From Ornithomonoglobus_A sp045537455 (lineage in GTDB: Bacteria; Bacillota; Clostridia; UBA1381), in assembly GCA_045537455.1 (NCBI GenBank), contig JAZSPM010000013.1:1-22824 (forward strand): 22,824 nucleotides of DNA, read 5' to 3'. Below the pieces are notes generated by a model. That model ran no database searches, had not been told where the DNA came from, and saw nothing but the letters and a program-made list of their open reading frames with translations. Below, one piece after another: positions 7,002 through 14,807 of this stretch (position 1 is the first letter of the stretch; the number at the start of each line of letters is the position of its first letter). Both the position numbers and the translations under genes were made by a program.

Positions 7002-7706
7002 ATGTTTTTATCAAAATTAAGTAATAAAATAGTATTTTTTTCTCACATATCCGAGGAGGGTGTTTTCTATATAGGAGGAAGTGACACCCTCCCTCCTCCC
7101 TTAAAAAAGGATGAAGAGGAGGAGCTGATGATACGCCTTGACGAGGGTGATGAAAGTGTAAAAACAGTTCTTATAGAACGTAATCTGCGTCTTGTTGTGT
7201 ATATTGCAAGAAAATTCGAAAATACAGGTATATGTATTGAGGATCTTATTTCAATAGGAACTATCGGTCTTATAAAATCAATAAATACCTTTAAGCCATC
7301 AAAAAACATCAAGCTTGCAACATATGCATCACGTTGCATTGAAAATGAAATACTGATGTATCTACGCAAAAACTCCAACACGCGAACCGAAGTATCCATA
7401 GATGAACCGTTAAATGTTGACTGGGACGGAAACGAGCTTTTGCTTTCTGATATTTTAGGCACTGAAAATGATGTTATATGCAAAAATATTGAGGACGAAG
7501 TAGATAAAAAGCTATTATCCACGGCTCTTACAAAGCTTTCTGGGCGTGAGCGTAAAATCATGGAATTACGCTTTGGTCTTGGCAGACAGCAGGAAAAGAC
7601 GCAAAAAGAAGTAGCTGATATGCTTGGAATTTCCCAATCTTATATATCACGTCTTGAAAAACGCATAATAGGCAGATTAAAAAAAGAAATCACAAAAATG
7701 AGTTGA
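7002..7706 (+). CDS. sigE: RNA polymerase sporulation sigma factor sigma-E (made as pro-sigma-E)
   Basis: A 234-residue sigma-70-family factor directing early mother-cell sporulation genes. After YIGGSDTLPPPL (23-34) the protein follows Bacillus sigma-E closely: IERNLRLVVYIARKFENTG, EDLISIGTIGLIK, IKLATYASRCIENEILMYLR (region 2, -10 recognition), DWDGNELLLSDILGT and the C-terminal region 4 helix-turn-helix EVADMLGISQSYISRLEKRI. The N-terminal pro-peptide before the cleavage site is about 22 residues here against 27 in Bacillus subtilis, and is less basic. The SpoIIGA cleavage point should be F22/Y23. The ATG directly follows the spoIIGA stop. Regulation is through the Spo0A-type promoter upstream plus proteolysis. 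Confidence 0.96.
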   Translation: MFLSKLSNKIVFFSHISEEGVFYIGGSDTLPPPLKKDEEEELMIRLDEGDESVKTVLIERNLRLVVYIARKFENTGICIEDLISIGTIGLIKSINTFKPSKNIKLATYASRCIENEILMYLRKNSNTRTEVSIDEPLNVDWDGNELLLSDILGTENDVICKNIEDEVDKKLLSTALTKLSGRERKIMELRFGLGRQQEKTQKEVADMLGISQSYISRLEKRIIGRLKKEITKMS

Positions 7707-7731
7707 CATACATATACATTATCTTTATTCT
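7703..7731 (+). promoter_or_regulatory. Candidate promoter in the sigE-sigG gap
   Basis: TTGACA at 7703-7708 overlaps the sigE stop codon and is followed 17 bases later by TATTCT (7726-7731), a fair sigma-A-like arrangement with a start near 7738. sigG is expected to be read by sigma-F in the forespore, but I could not fit a convincing sigma-F element here, so the true sigG promoter is unresolved. Confidence 0.35.
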
Positions 7732-7779
7732 GTACATAGCCGTTATACGAACGGCTGCAAATTTAGGAGGATAAAGATA
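7720..7779 (+). promoter_or_regulatory. Predicted RNA structure masking the sigG ribosome binding site in read-through transcripts
   Basis: TATCTTTATTCT (7720-7731) can pair over 12 positions, one of them G-U, with AGGATAAAGATA (7768-7779), which covers the 3' half of the AGGAGG Shine-Dalgarno (7765-7770), the spacer and the first base of the sigG ATG. The enclosed loop holds a second perfect stem, AGCCGTT (7738-7744) with AACGGCT (7750-7756). A transcript starting after 7731 would lack the upstream arm and leave the site open. Confidence 0.6.
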
Positions 7780-8549
7780 TGATTAATAAAGTCGAAATAT
7801 GCGGAGTAAACACCTCAAAGCTTCCTATATTATCAAAAAAGGAAAAGGATGAGCTTTTTATAAAAATTAAAGCCGGAGATATGAAAGCACGTGAAACCTT
7901 CGTGCATGGGAATCTCAGACTTGTTCTATCAGTTATACAAAGATTTAATAACAGAGGCGAAAATGCAGACGATTTATTTCAGGTAGGATGTATTGGATTA
8001 ATTAAGGCTATTGATAACTTTGATTTATCTCAGAATGTACAATTTTCCACATATGCCGTTCCTATGATAATAGGCGAAATCAGAAGATATTTAAGAGACA
8101 ACAACGCAATCAGAGTCAGTCGTTCCCTAAAGGACATCGCATACAAGGCTTTAAGCGTAAAAGAAAGGCTTACCGTAAAAAACGCAAAAGAGCCTACTGT
8201 TTCAGAAATAGCAAAGGAATTGAATCTACCAAAAGAAGATGTTGTTTTTGCACTTGATGCAATCGCTGACCCTGTATCACTGTTTGAACCGATATATCAC
8301 GACGGCGGCGAAGCGACATATGTTATGGATCAGGTAAAGGATACAAAAAATTCAGATGAAAGCTGGCTTGAAAATATTGCAATAAACGAAGCGATGAAGC
8401 ATCTTGACGAACGTGAAAAGCATATTTTGAATTTAAGATTTTTCCAGGGCAGAACTCAAATGGAGGTTGCAGAAGAAATAGGAATATCACAGGCACAGGT
8501 ATCAAGACTTGAAAAATCTGCATTAAAGCAGATGCGAAAATATGTATAG
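7779..8549 (+). CDS. sigG: RNA polymerase sporulation sigma factor sigma-G
   Basis: A 256-residue sigma-70-family factor for late forespore genes. The N-terminus NKVEICGVNTSKLP is diagnostic of sigma-G and contains the segment bound by anti-sigma factor SpoIIAB/CsfB in Bacillus. It is followed by GNLRLVLSVIQRFNNRGE, DDLFQVGCIGLIKAIDNFD, FSTYAVPMIIGEIRRYLRDN (region 2), the region 3 block with IADPVSLFEPIYHDGG, and the region 4 helix-turn-helix VAEEIGISQAQVSRLEKSA. Unlike sigma-E, it has no pro-sequence. AGGAGG lies eight bases before the ATG but may be masked in spoIIG read-through RNA. The order spoIIGA-sigE-sigG is the conserved arrangement in endospore formers. Confidence 0.96.
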   Translation: MINKVEICGVNTSKLPILSKKEKDELFIKIKAGDMKARETFVHGNLRLVLSVIQRFNNRGENADDLFQVGCIGLIKAIDNFDLSQNVQFSTYAVPMIIGEIRRYLRDNNAIRVSRSLKDIAYKALSVKERLTVKNAKEPTVSEIAKELNLPKEDVVFALDAIADPVSLFEPIYHDGGEATYVMDQVKDTKNSDESWLENIAINEAMKHLDEREKHILNLRFFQGRTQMEVAEEIGISQAQVSRLEKSALKQMRKYV

Positions 8550-8550
8550 A

Positions 8551-8582
8551 AAAAAACCGGTTCATATGAACCGGTTTTTTTT
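8551..8582. terminator. Bidirectional terminator between sigG and tRNA-Gln
   Basis: A perfect palindrome, AAAAAACCGGTTCAT followed by its reverse complement, with a further two T residues on the plus side and A residues on the other. It forms a stem flanked by A and T tracts, so it can end sigG transcription on the plus strand and the tRNA transcript on the minus strand. Confidence 0.9.
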
Positions 8583-8655
8583 GGCAGCGGGATCAGGATT
8601 CGAACCCGAACAGAATGAGTCAGAGTCATTAGTGCTACCCTTACACAATCCCGCT
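8582..8655 (-). tRNA. tRNA-Gln (anticodon CUG)
   Basis: The minus strand folds as a complete 74-base cloverleaf: acceptor AGCGGGA/TCCCGCT, D stem GTGT/GCAC, anticodon stem AATGA/TCATT around loop CTCTGAC (anticodon CTG at 34-36), a four-base variable loop, T stem TCGGG/CCTGA with loop TTCGAAT, discriminator G73 and an encoded CCA. It reads the glutamine codon CAG, which predominates in the neighbouring PFOR gene. The terminator hairpin follows directly on the CCA. Confidence 0.95.
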
Positions 8656-8679
8656 ATGTTGTTCTCAACAACGAATATT

Positions 8680-8708
8680 ATGATAACATAATTTTCTTCA
8701 TTTGTCAA
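8680..8708 (-). promoter_or_regulatory. Promoter of tRNA-Gln
   Basis: On the minus strand, TTGACA (8708-8703), 17 bases, then TATCAT (8685-8680). The start would be near 8673. The roughly 17-base leader contains a perfect small hairpin, GTTGTT/AACAAC with a GAG loop (8672-8658), ending two bases before the mature tRNA. Confidence 0.82.
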
Positions 8709-8851
8709 TACTTTTTTCAAAAAAAATTTAAAAAATTTTGAATACAAAGATATAATATGCAAAAATATATTTTTTATTCCAAAGAAATGGTCTATATGCC
8801 CAAAAAATCAGAAAAATATTCGTAAATTTTTAAGAAATTTATAATATTATC

Positions 8852-8880
8852 TTGATTTTATTATTAAAAAGTGATATTAT
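8852..8880 (+). promoter_or_regulatory. Probable promoter of the PFOR gene; rest of the A+T-rich gap 8656-8963
   Basis: TTGATT (8852-8857), 17 bases and TATTAT (8875-8880) form a plausible sigma-A promoter with a start near 8887 and a leader of about 77 bases. Upstream is a very A+T-rich stretch including the inverted repeat TAAATTT/AAATTTA (8823-8841). The leader has a small hairpin AAGAGC/GCTCTT (8919-8933) and a strong AGGAGG. I see no gene in the 308-base gap beyond the tRNA promoter and these signals. Confidence 0.6.
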
Positions 8881-8963
8881 TATATTCAGGTATGTTATTA
8901 AGTCAATAAAAATACTTTAAGAGCTTTGCTCTTACGATATTTATTTTATAGGAGGTTTTTCCG

Positions 8964-11900
8964 ATGACAAGAAAAATGAAAACAATGGACGGTAACAACG
9001 CTGCCGCTTACGCTTCATATGCGTTTACGGATGTCGCTGCTATCTATCCTATCACACCATCATCCACAATGGCGGAAGTTACTGACAAATGGGCTGCTTC
9101 CGGCATGAAAAACATTTTCGGTCAGCCTGTTAAGGTTGTAGAAATGCAGTCAGAAGCGGGTGCAGCAGGTGCTGTTCACGGCTCACTGTCAGCAGGTGCT
9201 TTCACAACAACCTACACAGCATCACAAGGCTTACTTCTTATGATACCGAATATGTACAAAATTGCAGGTGAACTTCTTCCCTGCGTATTCAACGTATCAG
9301 CAAGAACGATTGCGTCACACGCACTTTCAATTTTCGGTGACCATTCAGACGTCATGGCGTGTCGTCAGACAGGCTTTGCAATGCTTGCATCAACTAACCC
9401 TCAGGAAGCAATGGACTTAGGTGCTGTTGCACATCTTACATCAATAAAGGGTAAGATTCCTTTCCTTCACTTCTTTGACGGTTTCAGAACCTCACACGAA
9501 TATCAGAAGGTTGCTTGTTGGGATTACAAAGACCTTGCAGAAATGGTAGACTGGGATGCTATAGCTGAGTTCAGACATGGTTCATTGAACCCTGAACATC
9601 CTGCTCAGAGAGGTACTGCTCAGAACAGTGATATTTTCTTCCAGTCAAAGGAAGCCGTTAACAGATATTACGATGCACTTCCTGAAATCACACAGGAATA
9701 CATGGACAAGGTTAACGCTAAGATTGGTACAAACTACAAGCTATTTAACTATTACGGTGCAGAAGACGCTGAGCATATCATAGTTGCTATGGGTTCAGCT
9801 TCAGATACAATCGAAGAAACTATTGATTATCTTAACGCTAAGGGCGGCAAGTACGGTATGATTAAGGTTCGTTTGTTCAGACCTTTCTCAATCAAGCACT
9901 TTGTTGAGGCTATTCCTTCAACAGTTAAGACAATCTCAGTTCTTGACAGAACAAAGGAATCAGGTTCAGTTGGTGAGCCGCTATACCTTGATGTTGTATC
10001 AGCAGTTGCAGAAGCAGGCATTAACGCAAAGGTACTTGCAGGTCGTTATGGTCTTGCAGGAAAAGATACAACTCCTGCTTGTATTGTTGCAGTATTCAAT
10101 AACAAAACAAAGAATCACTTTACAATAGGTATCGAAGATGACGTTACTAATTTGTCACTTCCTATCGAAGAAAATCCTGACACAACTCCTGCAGGTATTA
10201 CAAGCTGTAAGTTCTGGGGACTTGGTGCAGACGGTACTGTTGGTGCTAACAAAAACTCAGTTAAGATTATTGGTGACCACACAGATATGAACGTTCAGGC
10301 ATATTTTGACTATGACTCAAAGAAGTCAGGCGGTTTGACTTGTTCACATCTTCGTTTCGGTAATCCGAAAATCACATCAACTTATCTGATCTCAAAGGCA
10401 GACTTTGTAGCTTGTCACAAGGCTTCATATATCAGAACCTATAATATGGTTCAGGATGTTAAGCCGGGCGGTGTATTCCTATTGAACTGTTCATGGGGTC
10501 CTGCTGAGCTTGAAGAGCATCTTCCGGGTCAGGTTAAGAGATATATCGCAGAAAATAACATTCAGTTCTATACAATAGACGGTGTTAAGATTGGTAAGGA
10601 AATCGGTCTTGGCAGCAGAATCAACACTGTATTACAGTCAGCATTCTTTAAGCTTGCTAATATCATTCCTGAAGCAGACGCTATTCAGTATATGAAAGAC
10701 GCTGCTACAGCTTCATACGCAAAGAAGGGTGAAGCTATCGTTAAGATGAATCACGACGCTATTGATGCAGGTGCTCAGCAGATTGTTAAGGTTGACGTTC
10801 CTGAAAGCTGGAAAAATGCAGTTGACGAAGACCTTTCAGTTAAATTTGAAGGTGACAGCGAGCTTGTGGATTATATCAATAATGTTCTATCCCCTGTTAA
10901 CCACTTCAACGGTGCAAAGCTTCCTGTTTCAACATTTGTTCCTTATACAAACGGACAGGTTCCTCTTGGTTCATCAGCATTTGAAAAGAGAGGTATAGCT
11001 ATTGACGTTCCTGAATGGAATTCAGATACTTGTATCCAGTGTGGTAACTGTTCATATGTATGTCCTCACGCTTGTATCCGTCCTGTTGTTCTTACAAAGG
11101 AAGAGCTTGAAAATGCTCCTGAAGGTATCAAGTACAAGGATGCTATGATGCTTGACGGTTTATACTATACAATGGCAATTTCAGTTCTTGACTGTACAGG
11201 CTGCGGAAGCTGTGCTAATGTTTGTCCTGCAAACAAGAAGAGCGACACACTTGTTATGAAGCCGCTTGATACTCAGCTTCAAGAACAGGCTAATTATGAT
11301 TATGCTTCTGCACTTGGCGAAAAGCAAGCAGTTCTTGATAAGTTCCCTGCAACTAAACTAAAGGGTTCACAGTTCAAGAAGCCTTATCTTGAATTCTCAG
11401 GTGCTTGTGCAGGCTGTGGTGAAACACCGTATGCTAAATTAGTTACTCAGTTATTCGGTGACAGAATGTTCCTTGCTAACGCTACAGGATGTTCATCAAT
11501 CTGGGGCGGTTCAGCTCCTTCAACACCATACTGCAAAGACGAAAACGGTTGTGGTCCTGCTTGGGGTAACTCATTGTTTGAAGACGATGCTGAATTCGGT
11601 TACGGTATGTATATTGCTCAGAACACATTGAGAGAAAGAAATATTGAAAAGCTTGAAAAGATAGCTGCAGAAAACTCAGATGTTAAACCTGCTATTGATA
11701 AGTTTATAGAAACAAAGAATGATGCAGTTGCTAACAGAGTTGCTACAGATGAATTGCTAAAGGCTATCGCTAACCTTTCATCACAGGAAGCTAAAGATGT
11801 TCTTGCGGACAAGGAATTCCTTTCAAAGAAGTCATGCTGGATATTCGGTGGTGACGGTTGGGCTTATGATATAGGCTTTGGCGGCCTTGACCATGTTCTT

Positions 11901-12479
11901 GCATCAGGAGAAAACGTAAACGTTCTTGTATTCGATACAGAGGTTTACTCAAACACAGGCGGTCAGTCATCAAAATCAACTCCTACAGGTGCTATCGCTC
12001 AGTTCGCAGCTGCAGGTAAGGAAGTTAAGAAAAAGGATTTAGCTGCTATTGCTATGTCATACGGCTATGTATACGTTGCTCAGATTTCACAGGGTGCTAA
12101 CCCACAGCAGTGTCTGAATGCAATTATCGAAGCCGAAAGCTATGACGGTCCTTCATTGATTATTGCATACGCTCCATGTATCAACCATGGTATCAAGGGT
12201 GGTATGTCAATAGCTCAGACAGAAGAAAAGAAGGCTGTTGAGGCAGGTTACTGGCATCTATTCAGATATGACCCAAGACTTGCTCTTGAAGGTAAGAACC
12301 CATTCCAGTTAGATTCAAAGGCTCCTACAATGGACTATGAAGACTTTATCATGGGAGAAGTTCGTTACAGCTCACTTGCTCTTGCAAATCCTGAAAGAGC
12401 TAAGGAGTTATTCGCTAAGGCTAAGAAGAGTGCTGAAGAAAAATACGAAAAACTTGTCAAATTAGCTTCTGCTGAATAA
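8964..12479 (+). CDS. nifJ: Pyruvate:ferredoxin (flavodoxin) oxidoreductase, single-chain
   Basis: An 1171-residue homodimer-type PFOR that oxidatively decarboxylates pyruvate to acetyl-CoA and CO2, passing electrons to ferredoxin in the cytoplasm of anaerobes. The domains run in order: N-terminal pyruvate-binding domain with YPITPSSTMAE; a domain II transketolase-C-like part; the gamma domain; a ferredoxin-like insert with two [4Fe-4S] motifs, CIQCGNCSYVCP near 690 and CTGCGSCANVCP near 745; and the C-terminal TPP domain with CAGCGETPY near 814 (cysteines for the proximal cluster) and GDGWAYDIGFGG near 960 with the Mg/TPP stretch EVYSNTGGQSS. Length and motif order are standard. Codon use is strongly biased (CAG for Gln, AAG, GGT, GCT), as in a highly expressed gene. 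It is monocistronic between its own promoter and terminator. The symbol por or pfor is also used. Confidence 0.97.
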   Translation: MTRKMKTMDGNNAAAYASYAFTDVAAIYPITPSSTMAEVTDKWAASGMKNIFGQPVKVVEMQSEAGAAGAVHGSLSAGAFTTTYTASQGLLLMIPNMYKIAGELLPCVFNVSARTIASHALSIFGDHSDVMACRQTGFAMLASTNPQEAMDLGAVAHLTSIKGKIPFLHFFDGFRTSHEYQKVACWDYKDLAEMVDWDAIAEFRHGSLNPEHPAQRGTAQNSDIFFQSKEAVNRYYDALPEITQEYMDKVNAKIGTNYKLFNYYGAEDAEHIIVAMGSASDTIEETIDYLNAKGGKYGMIKVRLFRPFSIKHFVEAIPSTVKTISVLDRTKESGSVGEPLYLDVVSAVAEAGINAKVLAGRYGLAGKDTTPACIVAVFNNKTKNHFTIGIEDDVTNLSLPIEENPDTTPAGITSCKFWGLGADGTVGANKNSVKIIGDHTDMNVQAYFDYDSKKSGGLTCSHLRFGNPKITSTYLISKADFVACHKASYIRTYNMVQDVKPGGVFLLNCSWGPAELEEHLPGQVKRYIAENNIQFYTIDGVKIGKEIGLGSRINTVLQSAFFKLANIIPEADAIQYMKDAATASYAKKGEAIVKMNHDAIDAGAQQIVKVDVPESWKNAVDEDLSVKFEGDSELVDYINNVLSPVNHFNGAKLPVSTFVPYTNGQVPLGSSAFEKRGIAIDVPEWNSDTCIQCGNCSYVCPHACIRPVVLTKEELENAPEGIKYKDAMMLDGLYYTMAISVLDCTGCGSCANVCPANKKSDTLVMKPLDTQLQEQANYDYASALGEKQAVLDKFPATKLKGSQFKKPYLEFSGACAGCGETPYAKLVTQLFGDRMFLANATGCSSIWGGSAPSTPYCKDENGCGPAWGNSLFEDDAEFGYGMYIAQNTLRERNIEKLEKIAAENSDVKPAIDKFIETKNDAVANRVATDELLKAIANLSSQEAKDVLADKEFLSKKSCWIFGGDGWAYDIGFGGLDHVLASGENVNVLVFDTEVYSNTGGQSSKSTPTGAIAQFAAAGKEVKKKDLAAIAMSYGYVYVAQISQGANPQQCLNAIIEAESYDGPSLIIAYAPCINHGIKGGMSIAQTEEKKAVEAGYWHLFRYDPRLALEGKNPFQLDSKAPTMDYEDFIMGEVRYSSLALANPERAKELFAKAKKSAEEKYEKLVKLASAE

Positions 12480-12490
12480 TAGATAATATT

Positions 12491-12522
12491 AAATACAGCC
12501 GCATTTATGCGGCTGTATTTTT
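12491..12522. terminator. Bidirectional terminator between PFOR and the GH10 gene
   Basis: AAATACAGCCGCA (12491-12503) pairs perfectly with TGCGGCTGTATTT (12508-12520) around a four-base loop, with T residues following on the plus strand. The flanking A/T tracts let it serve both converging transcripts: PFOR ending at 12479 and the carbohydrate operon ending at 12540. Confidence 0.92.
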
Positions 12523-12539
12523 ATCTTAGCAGTTTTTAA

Positions 12540-13856
12540 TTATAATGTTATTTCAAAATTACCCTTTGACTTCTTGAAGAAATTAATTTCTTTTGTCACT
12601 GTCTTTCCGTTTGCTGTTATTTCAACATCATATTTACCGTAGAAGCCCTTGAACTTAGCTTTTCCATCCTCATTTGATTTTATTGTTTCTTCTGTATGCC
12701 ATACCTTTTGGAATAAATCCTTAATCATGTAATATGCAGGTTTCGGAGTAAAGTCAAAACGAATCAACCCACCATAATAATAGTTTTCACCTGATGTCAT
12801 ATCTCCTTGAGGAGCAAATGCGGCATATCCGTCAACAAGATTCCAATAAATAATCTGCTCAACATTTTCATGCGAGAACCATATTGAATACAAATTCTTT
12901 ATAATCTCTGCCTGAAGTGCTTCGTCCTCTTCACTGTTTGAATATGCAGGAATAGTAACCTCTGTAAGCTGTAGCGGTTTATTGAATTTTGAATACAAAT
13001 CCATTATCTTATAAAGATGCTTCGGGTCATAATATTTTGCAGTAGCCCTTTGTTCATCCTCTGCACGGAAGAACATATGATACTGCATACCTATCGCATC
13101 AATCGGAGCACCGTTATGAATTGCATTTGCAATATAGGAATAATAGCTGTCTGTTACTCTACCGTTTTCATCCCAAAAGCTTGACCATTCATTTATTACA
13201 AGCTGATTAGAATTAAAATATTTTCTTGCGGTTTTAAATGCAAACTCTATAAAATCATCTTCATCATAAAGAGCAGTTTTTCCTTCGCCCCAGAACATTT
13301 CATTTGTTACTTCTATTGTATTGATTTTATCTCCATAACGTTCTGCTATTTCCTTACAGCGTCTTTCATATTCTTTTTTACACTCAGCAACATCTGCATC
13401 ATAAAGCCATTTTGGAAACCAACCATCATACGCAAGAGCGTGTTCTCTTGGTTCTATTCCGTTTTGCTCGCAAAATTCCATACACAAATCCGTCGCAGGA
13501 CGTCTGTAAATTTTAGGACTATCCTTATCGTATCTTTGTTTTCCCTTTTCAGGCTCTAAATCCGACCAATAGAACGGAAGTGTAGCCATATTAAATGCTT
13601 CGGCAAAATACTTTTTATAAAGTTCGTTCTTTTCGGGAGTTTCAAGCTCATCAAGCATGAACAGATTTGCCCCGTATTTAAACTCATGAGTTTTCTGATT
13701 CACCTTTATCTGTACATCCTTTACAGGATTCCCCTCGGAGTCCTTTACAGTAATTTCTGCATATCCCTTACGGTTACGCTCTATACCTGTATTTATCATA
13801 TCCTCCATATATGCCTTGTTTTCTTCAAATTGTTTTAATACATCTCTTCTTGACAT
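12540..13856 (-). CDS. Cytoplasmic glycoside hydrolase family 10 protein (xylanase-like)
   Basis: About 438 residues. Residues 30-65 form a small beta domain (AEITVKDSEGNPVKDVQIKV), followed by a GH10 TIM barrel with WSDLEPEKGKQRYD, TIEVTNEM (acid/base Glu186), AIGMQYHMF and LQLTEVTIP (nucleophile Glu299), then a C-terminal beta-rich tail. Both catalytic glutamates are present, so it should be active on a beta-linked glycoside, usually xylan or xylo-oligosaccharides. Where typical GH10 enzymes read HTLVWH, this one reads HALAYD, so subsite -1 differs and the substrate is uncertain. There is no signal peptide, implying intracellular oligosaccharides. I chose the ATG at 13856 because GGAGG is eight bases upstream; the ATG at 13862 is only two bases from it. 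It is the last gene of the AraC-linked operon. Confidence 0.8.
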   Translation of the reverse strand: MSRRDVLKQFEENKAYMEDMINTGIERNRKGYAEITVKDSEGNPVKDVQIKVNQKTHEFKYGANLFMLDELETPEKNELYKKYFAEAFNMATLPFYWSDLEPEKGKQRYDKDSPKIYRRPATDLCMEFCEQNGIEPREHALAYDGWFPKWLYDADVAECKKEYERRCKEIAERYGDKINTIEVTNEMFWGEGKTALYDEDDFIEFAFKTARKYFNSNQLVINEWSSFWDENGRVTDSYYSYIANAIHNGAPIDAIGMQYHMFFRAEDEQRATAKYYDPKHLYKIMDLYSKFNKPLQLTEVTIPAYSNSEEDEALQAEIIKNLYSIWFSHENVEQIIYWNLVDGYAAFAPQGDMTSGENYYYGGLIRFDFTPKPAYYMIKDLFQKVWHTEETIKSNEDGKAKFKGFYGKYDVEITANGKTVTKEINFFKKSKGNFEITL

Positions 13857-13870
13857 TTTCATTTCCTCCT

Positions 13871-14779
13871 TTATAATGCACTTTGTGTATCGTTTGGGTC
13901 ACCATTTCTTGCAAGATAATATTCTTCTGTCCAGTCAAGTCCTCTGTATTCTGCTGCTCTGTCATCTTTTTCAATAAAGTCCATAAGCAAATCAAGCATT
14001 TCCTCTGTCCATGTGTTTTTATCAATCTGTGCGGTTGTGAACTTGTTAAGGCTAATCATTTCAAATCCAAACAAGTCTTTAACCTGAGTTTTGGCAGCTC
14101 CACCAACTACTTCTGCAACAAGATGACTTGGTATAAATAGCACTCCGCCGCCTGCTCCGAAAACAACGTCGCCGGGTAAACATATAGCGTTACCGATTCT
14201 TGTAGCAGTATTATAGCCTGTCATTATGAAATCACGGATAGGTGTCGGGTCGATGCCTCTAAAATAAACTTGAGTATTTTCTACCTTTTTCATTTGCTCG
14301 GTGTCTCTTACTCCACCCCAGATAACAGCTCCGCCGTTTTCGTTCTTAGTTTTATTCTTTAATGCTGTTGTAAGGTTTCCGCCAAGATATGTACCCTTAT
14401 AAATTTTATCATACATATCAATTACAGGAACATCATATTCCATAAGATTATCAATTACCCATTGATTATATGTACCGGTTCTGTTTTCGCTTCTGCCAAT
14501 ATCCTTTGTAACCTCGTCAAGGTCAGGTCTGTATGGGCAGTATGTAGCAGTTACAGCACGTCCTATAAGCTTTCTGCCGTCATCATGAAGCGTTTGCAGT
14601 CTACCCTCAAACTGACTTTCATAGCCTTTGACAAATATAGGCTTCCAAACTTCTTCAAGAGTAAGCGTTTTAAGAGCCTTTAAATACTTTTCATCAACCT
14701 TCGGTCTTCCGTCAGGCAATCTCTCCCCTTTCCATTGCGGTGTTAACGCAATTATTTCCTCTTTGTCATTAAAATGCAT
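13871..14779 (-). CDS. RraA-family protein (HMG/CHA-aldolase-like lyase)
   Basis: A 302-residue protein with the RraA/aldolase-like fold in its middle: the substrate loop GGNLTTALKNKT at 133-144 leads to GGVRDTEQM, with Arg158 and Asp159 in the conserved G...RD motif that binds the keto-acid and metal. True HMG/CHA aldolases of this fold cut 4-hydroxy-4-methyl-2-oxoglutarate-type substrates to pyruvate; other members inhibit RNase E or have no known role. The longer N- and C-termini (about 60 and 70 residues) are typical of the variants found in sugar-acid loci. Next to two dehydratases, a retro-aldol step on a 2-keto-3-deoxy sugar acid is a reasonable inference, not shown. AAAGGAAG precedes the start; GH10 follows after a short gap with its own AGGAGG. 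Confidence 0.75.
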   Translation of the reverse strand: MHFNDKEEIIALTPQWKGERLPDGRPKVDEKYLKALKTLTLEEVWKPIFVKGYESQFEGRLQTLHDDGRKLIGRAVTATYCPYRPDLDEVTKDIGRSENRTGTYNQWVIDNLMEYDVPVIDMYDKIYKGTYLGGNLTTALKNKTKNENGGAVIWGGVRDTEQMKKVENTQVYFRGIDPTPIRDFIMTGYNTATRIGNAICLPGDVVFGAGGGVLFIPSHLVAEVVGGAAKTQVKDLFGFEMISLNKFTTAQIDKNTWTEEMLDLLMDFIEKDDRAAEYRGLDWTEEYYLARNGDPNDTQSAL

Positions 14780-14807
14780 TTTTATCTTCCTTTCTGTTAT
14801 ATATTTT

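Noticed and set aside
7055..7092. Inverted repeat GGAGGGTGT/ACACCCTCC with an internal GGAGG inside the start of sigE, looking like a hidden ribosome binding site or switch.
   Set aside because: The bases encode the strongly conserved EEG...YIGGSDTLPPPL border; glycine and proline codons create G- and C-runs. The GTG after the internal GGAGG is out of frame.
8562..8762. Minus-strand open frame across the tRNA and its promoter.
   Set aside because: It lies over a complete tRNA-Gln and a terminator, so it is not a gene.
8823..8841. TAAATTT/AAATTTA inverted repeat before PFOR as a Rex or other redox operator.
   Set aside because: It does not match the Rex pattern (TTGTTAA...TTAACAA) and such repeats are expected in sequence this rich in A and T.
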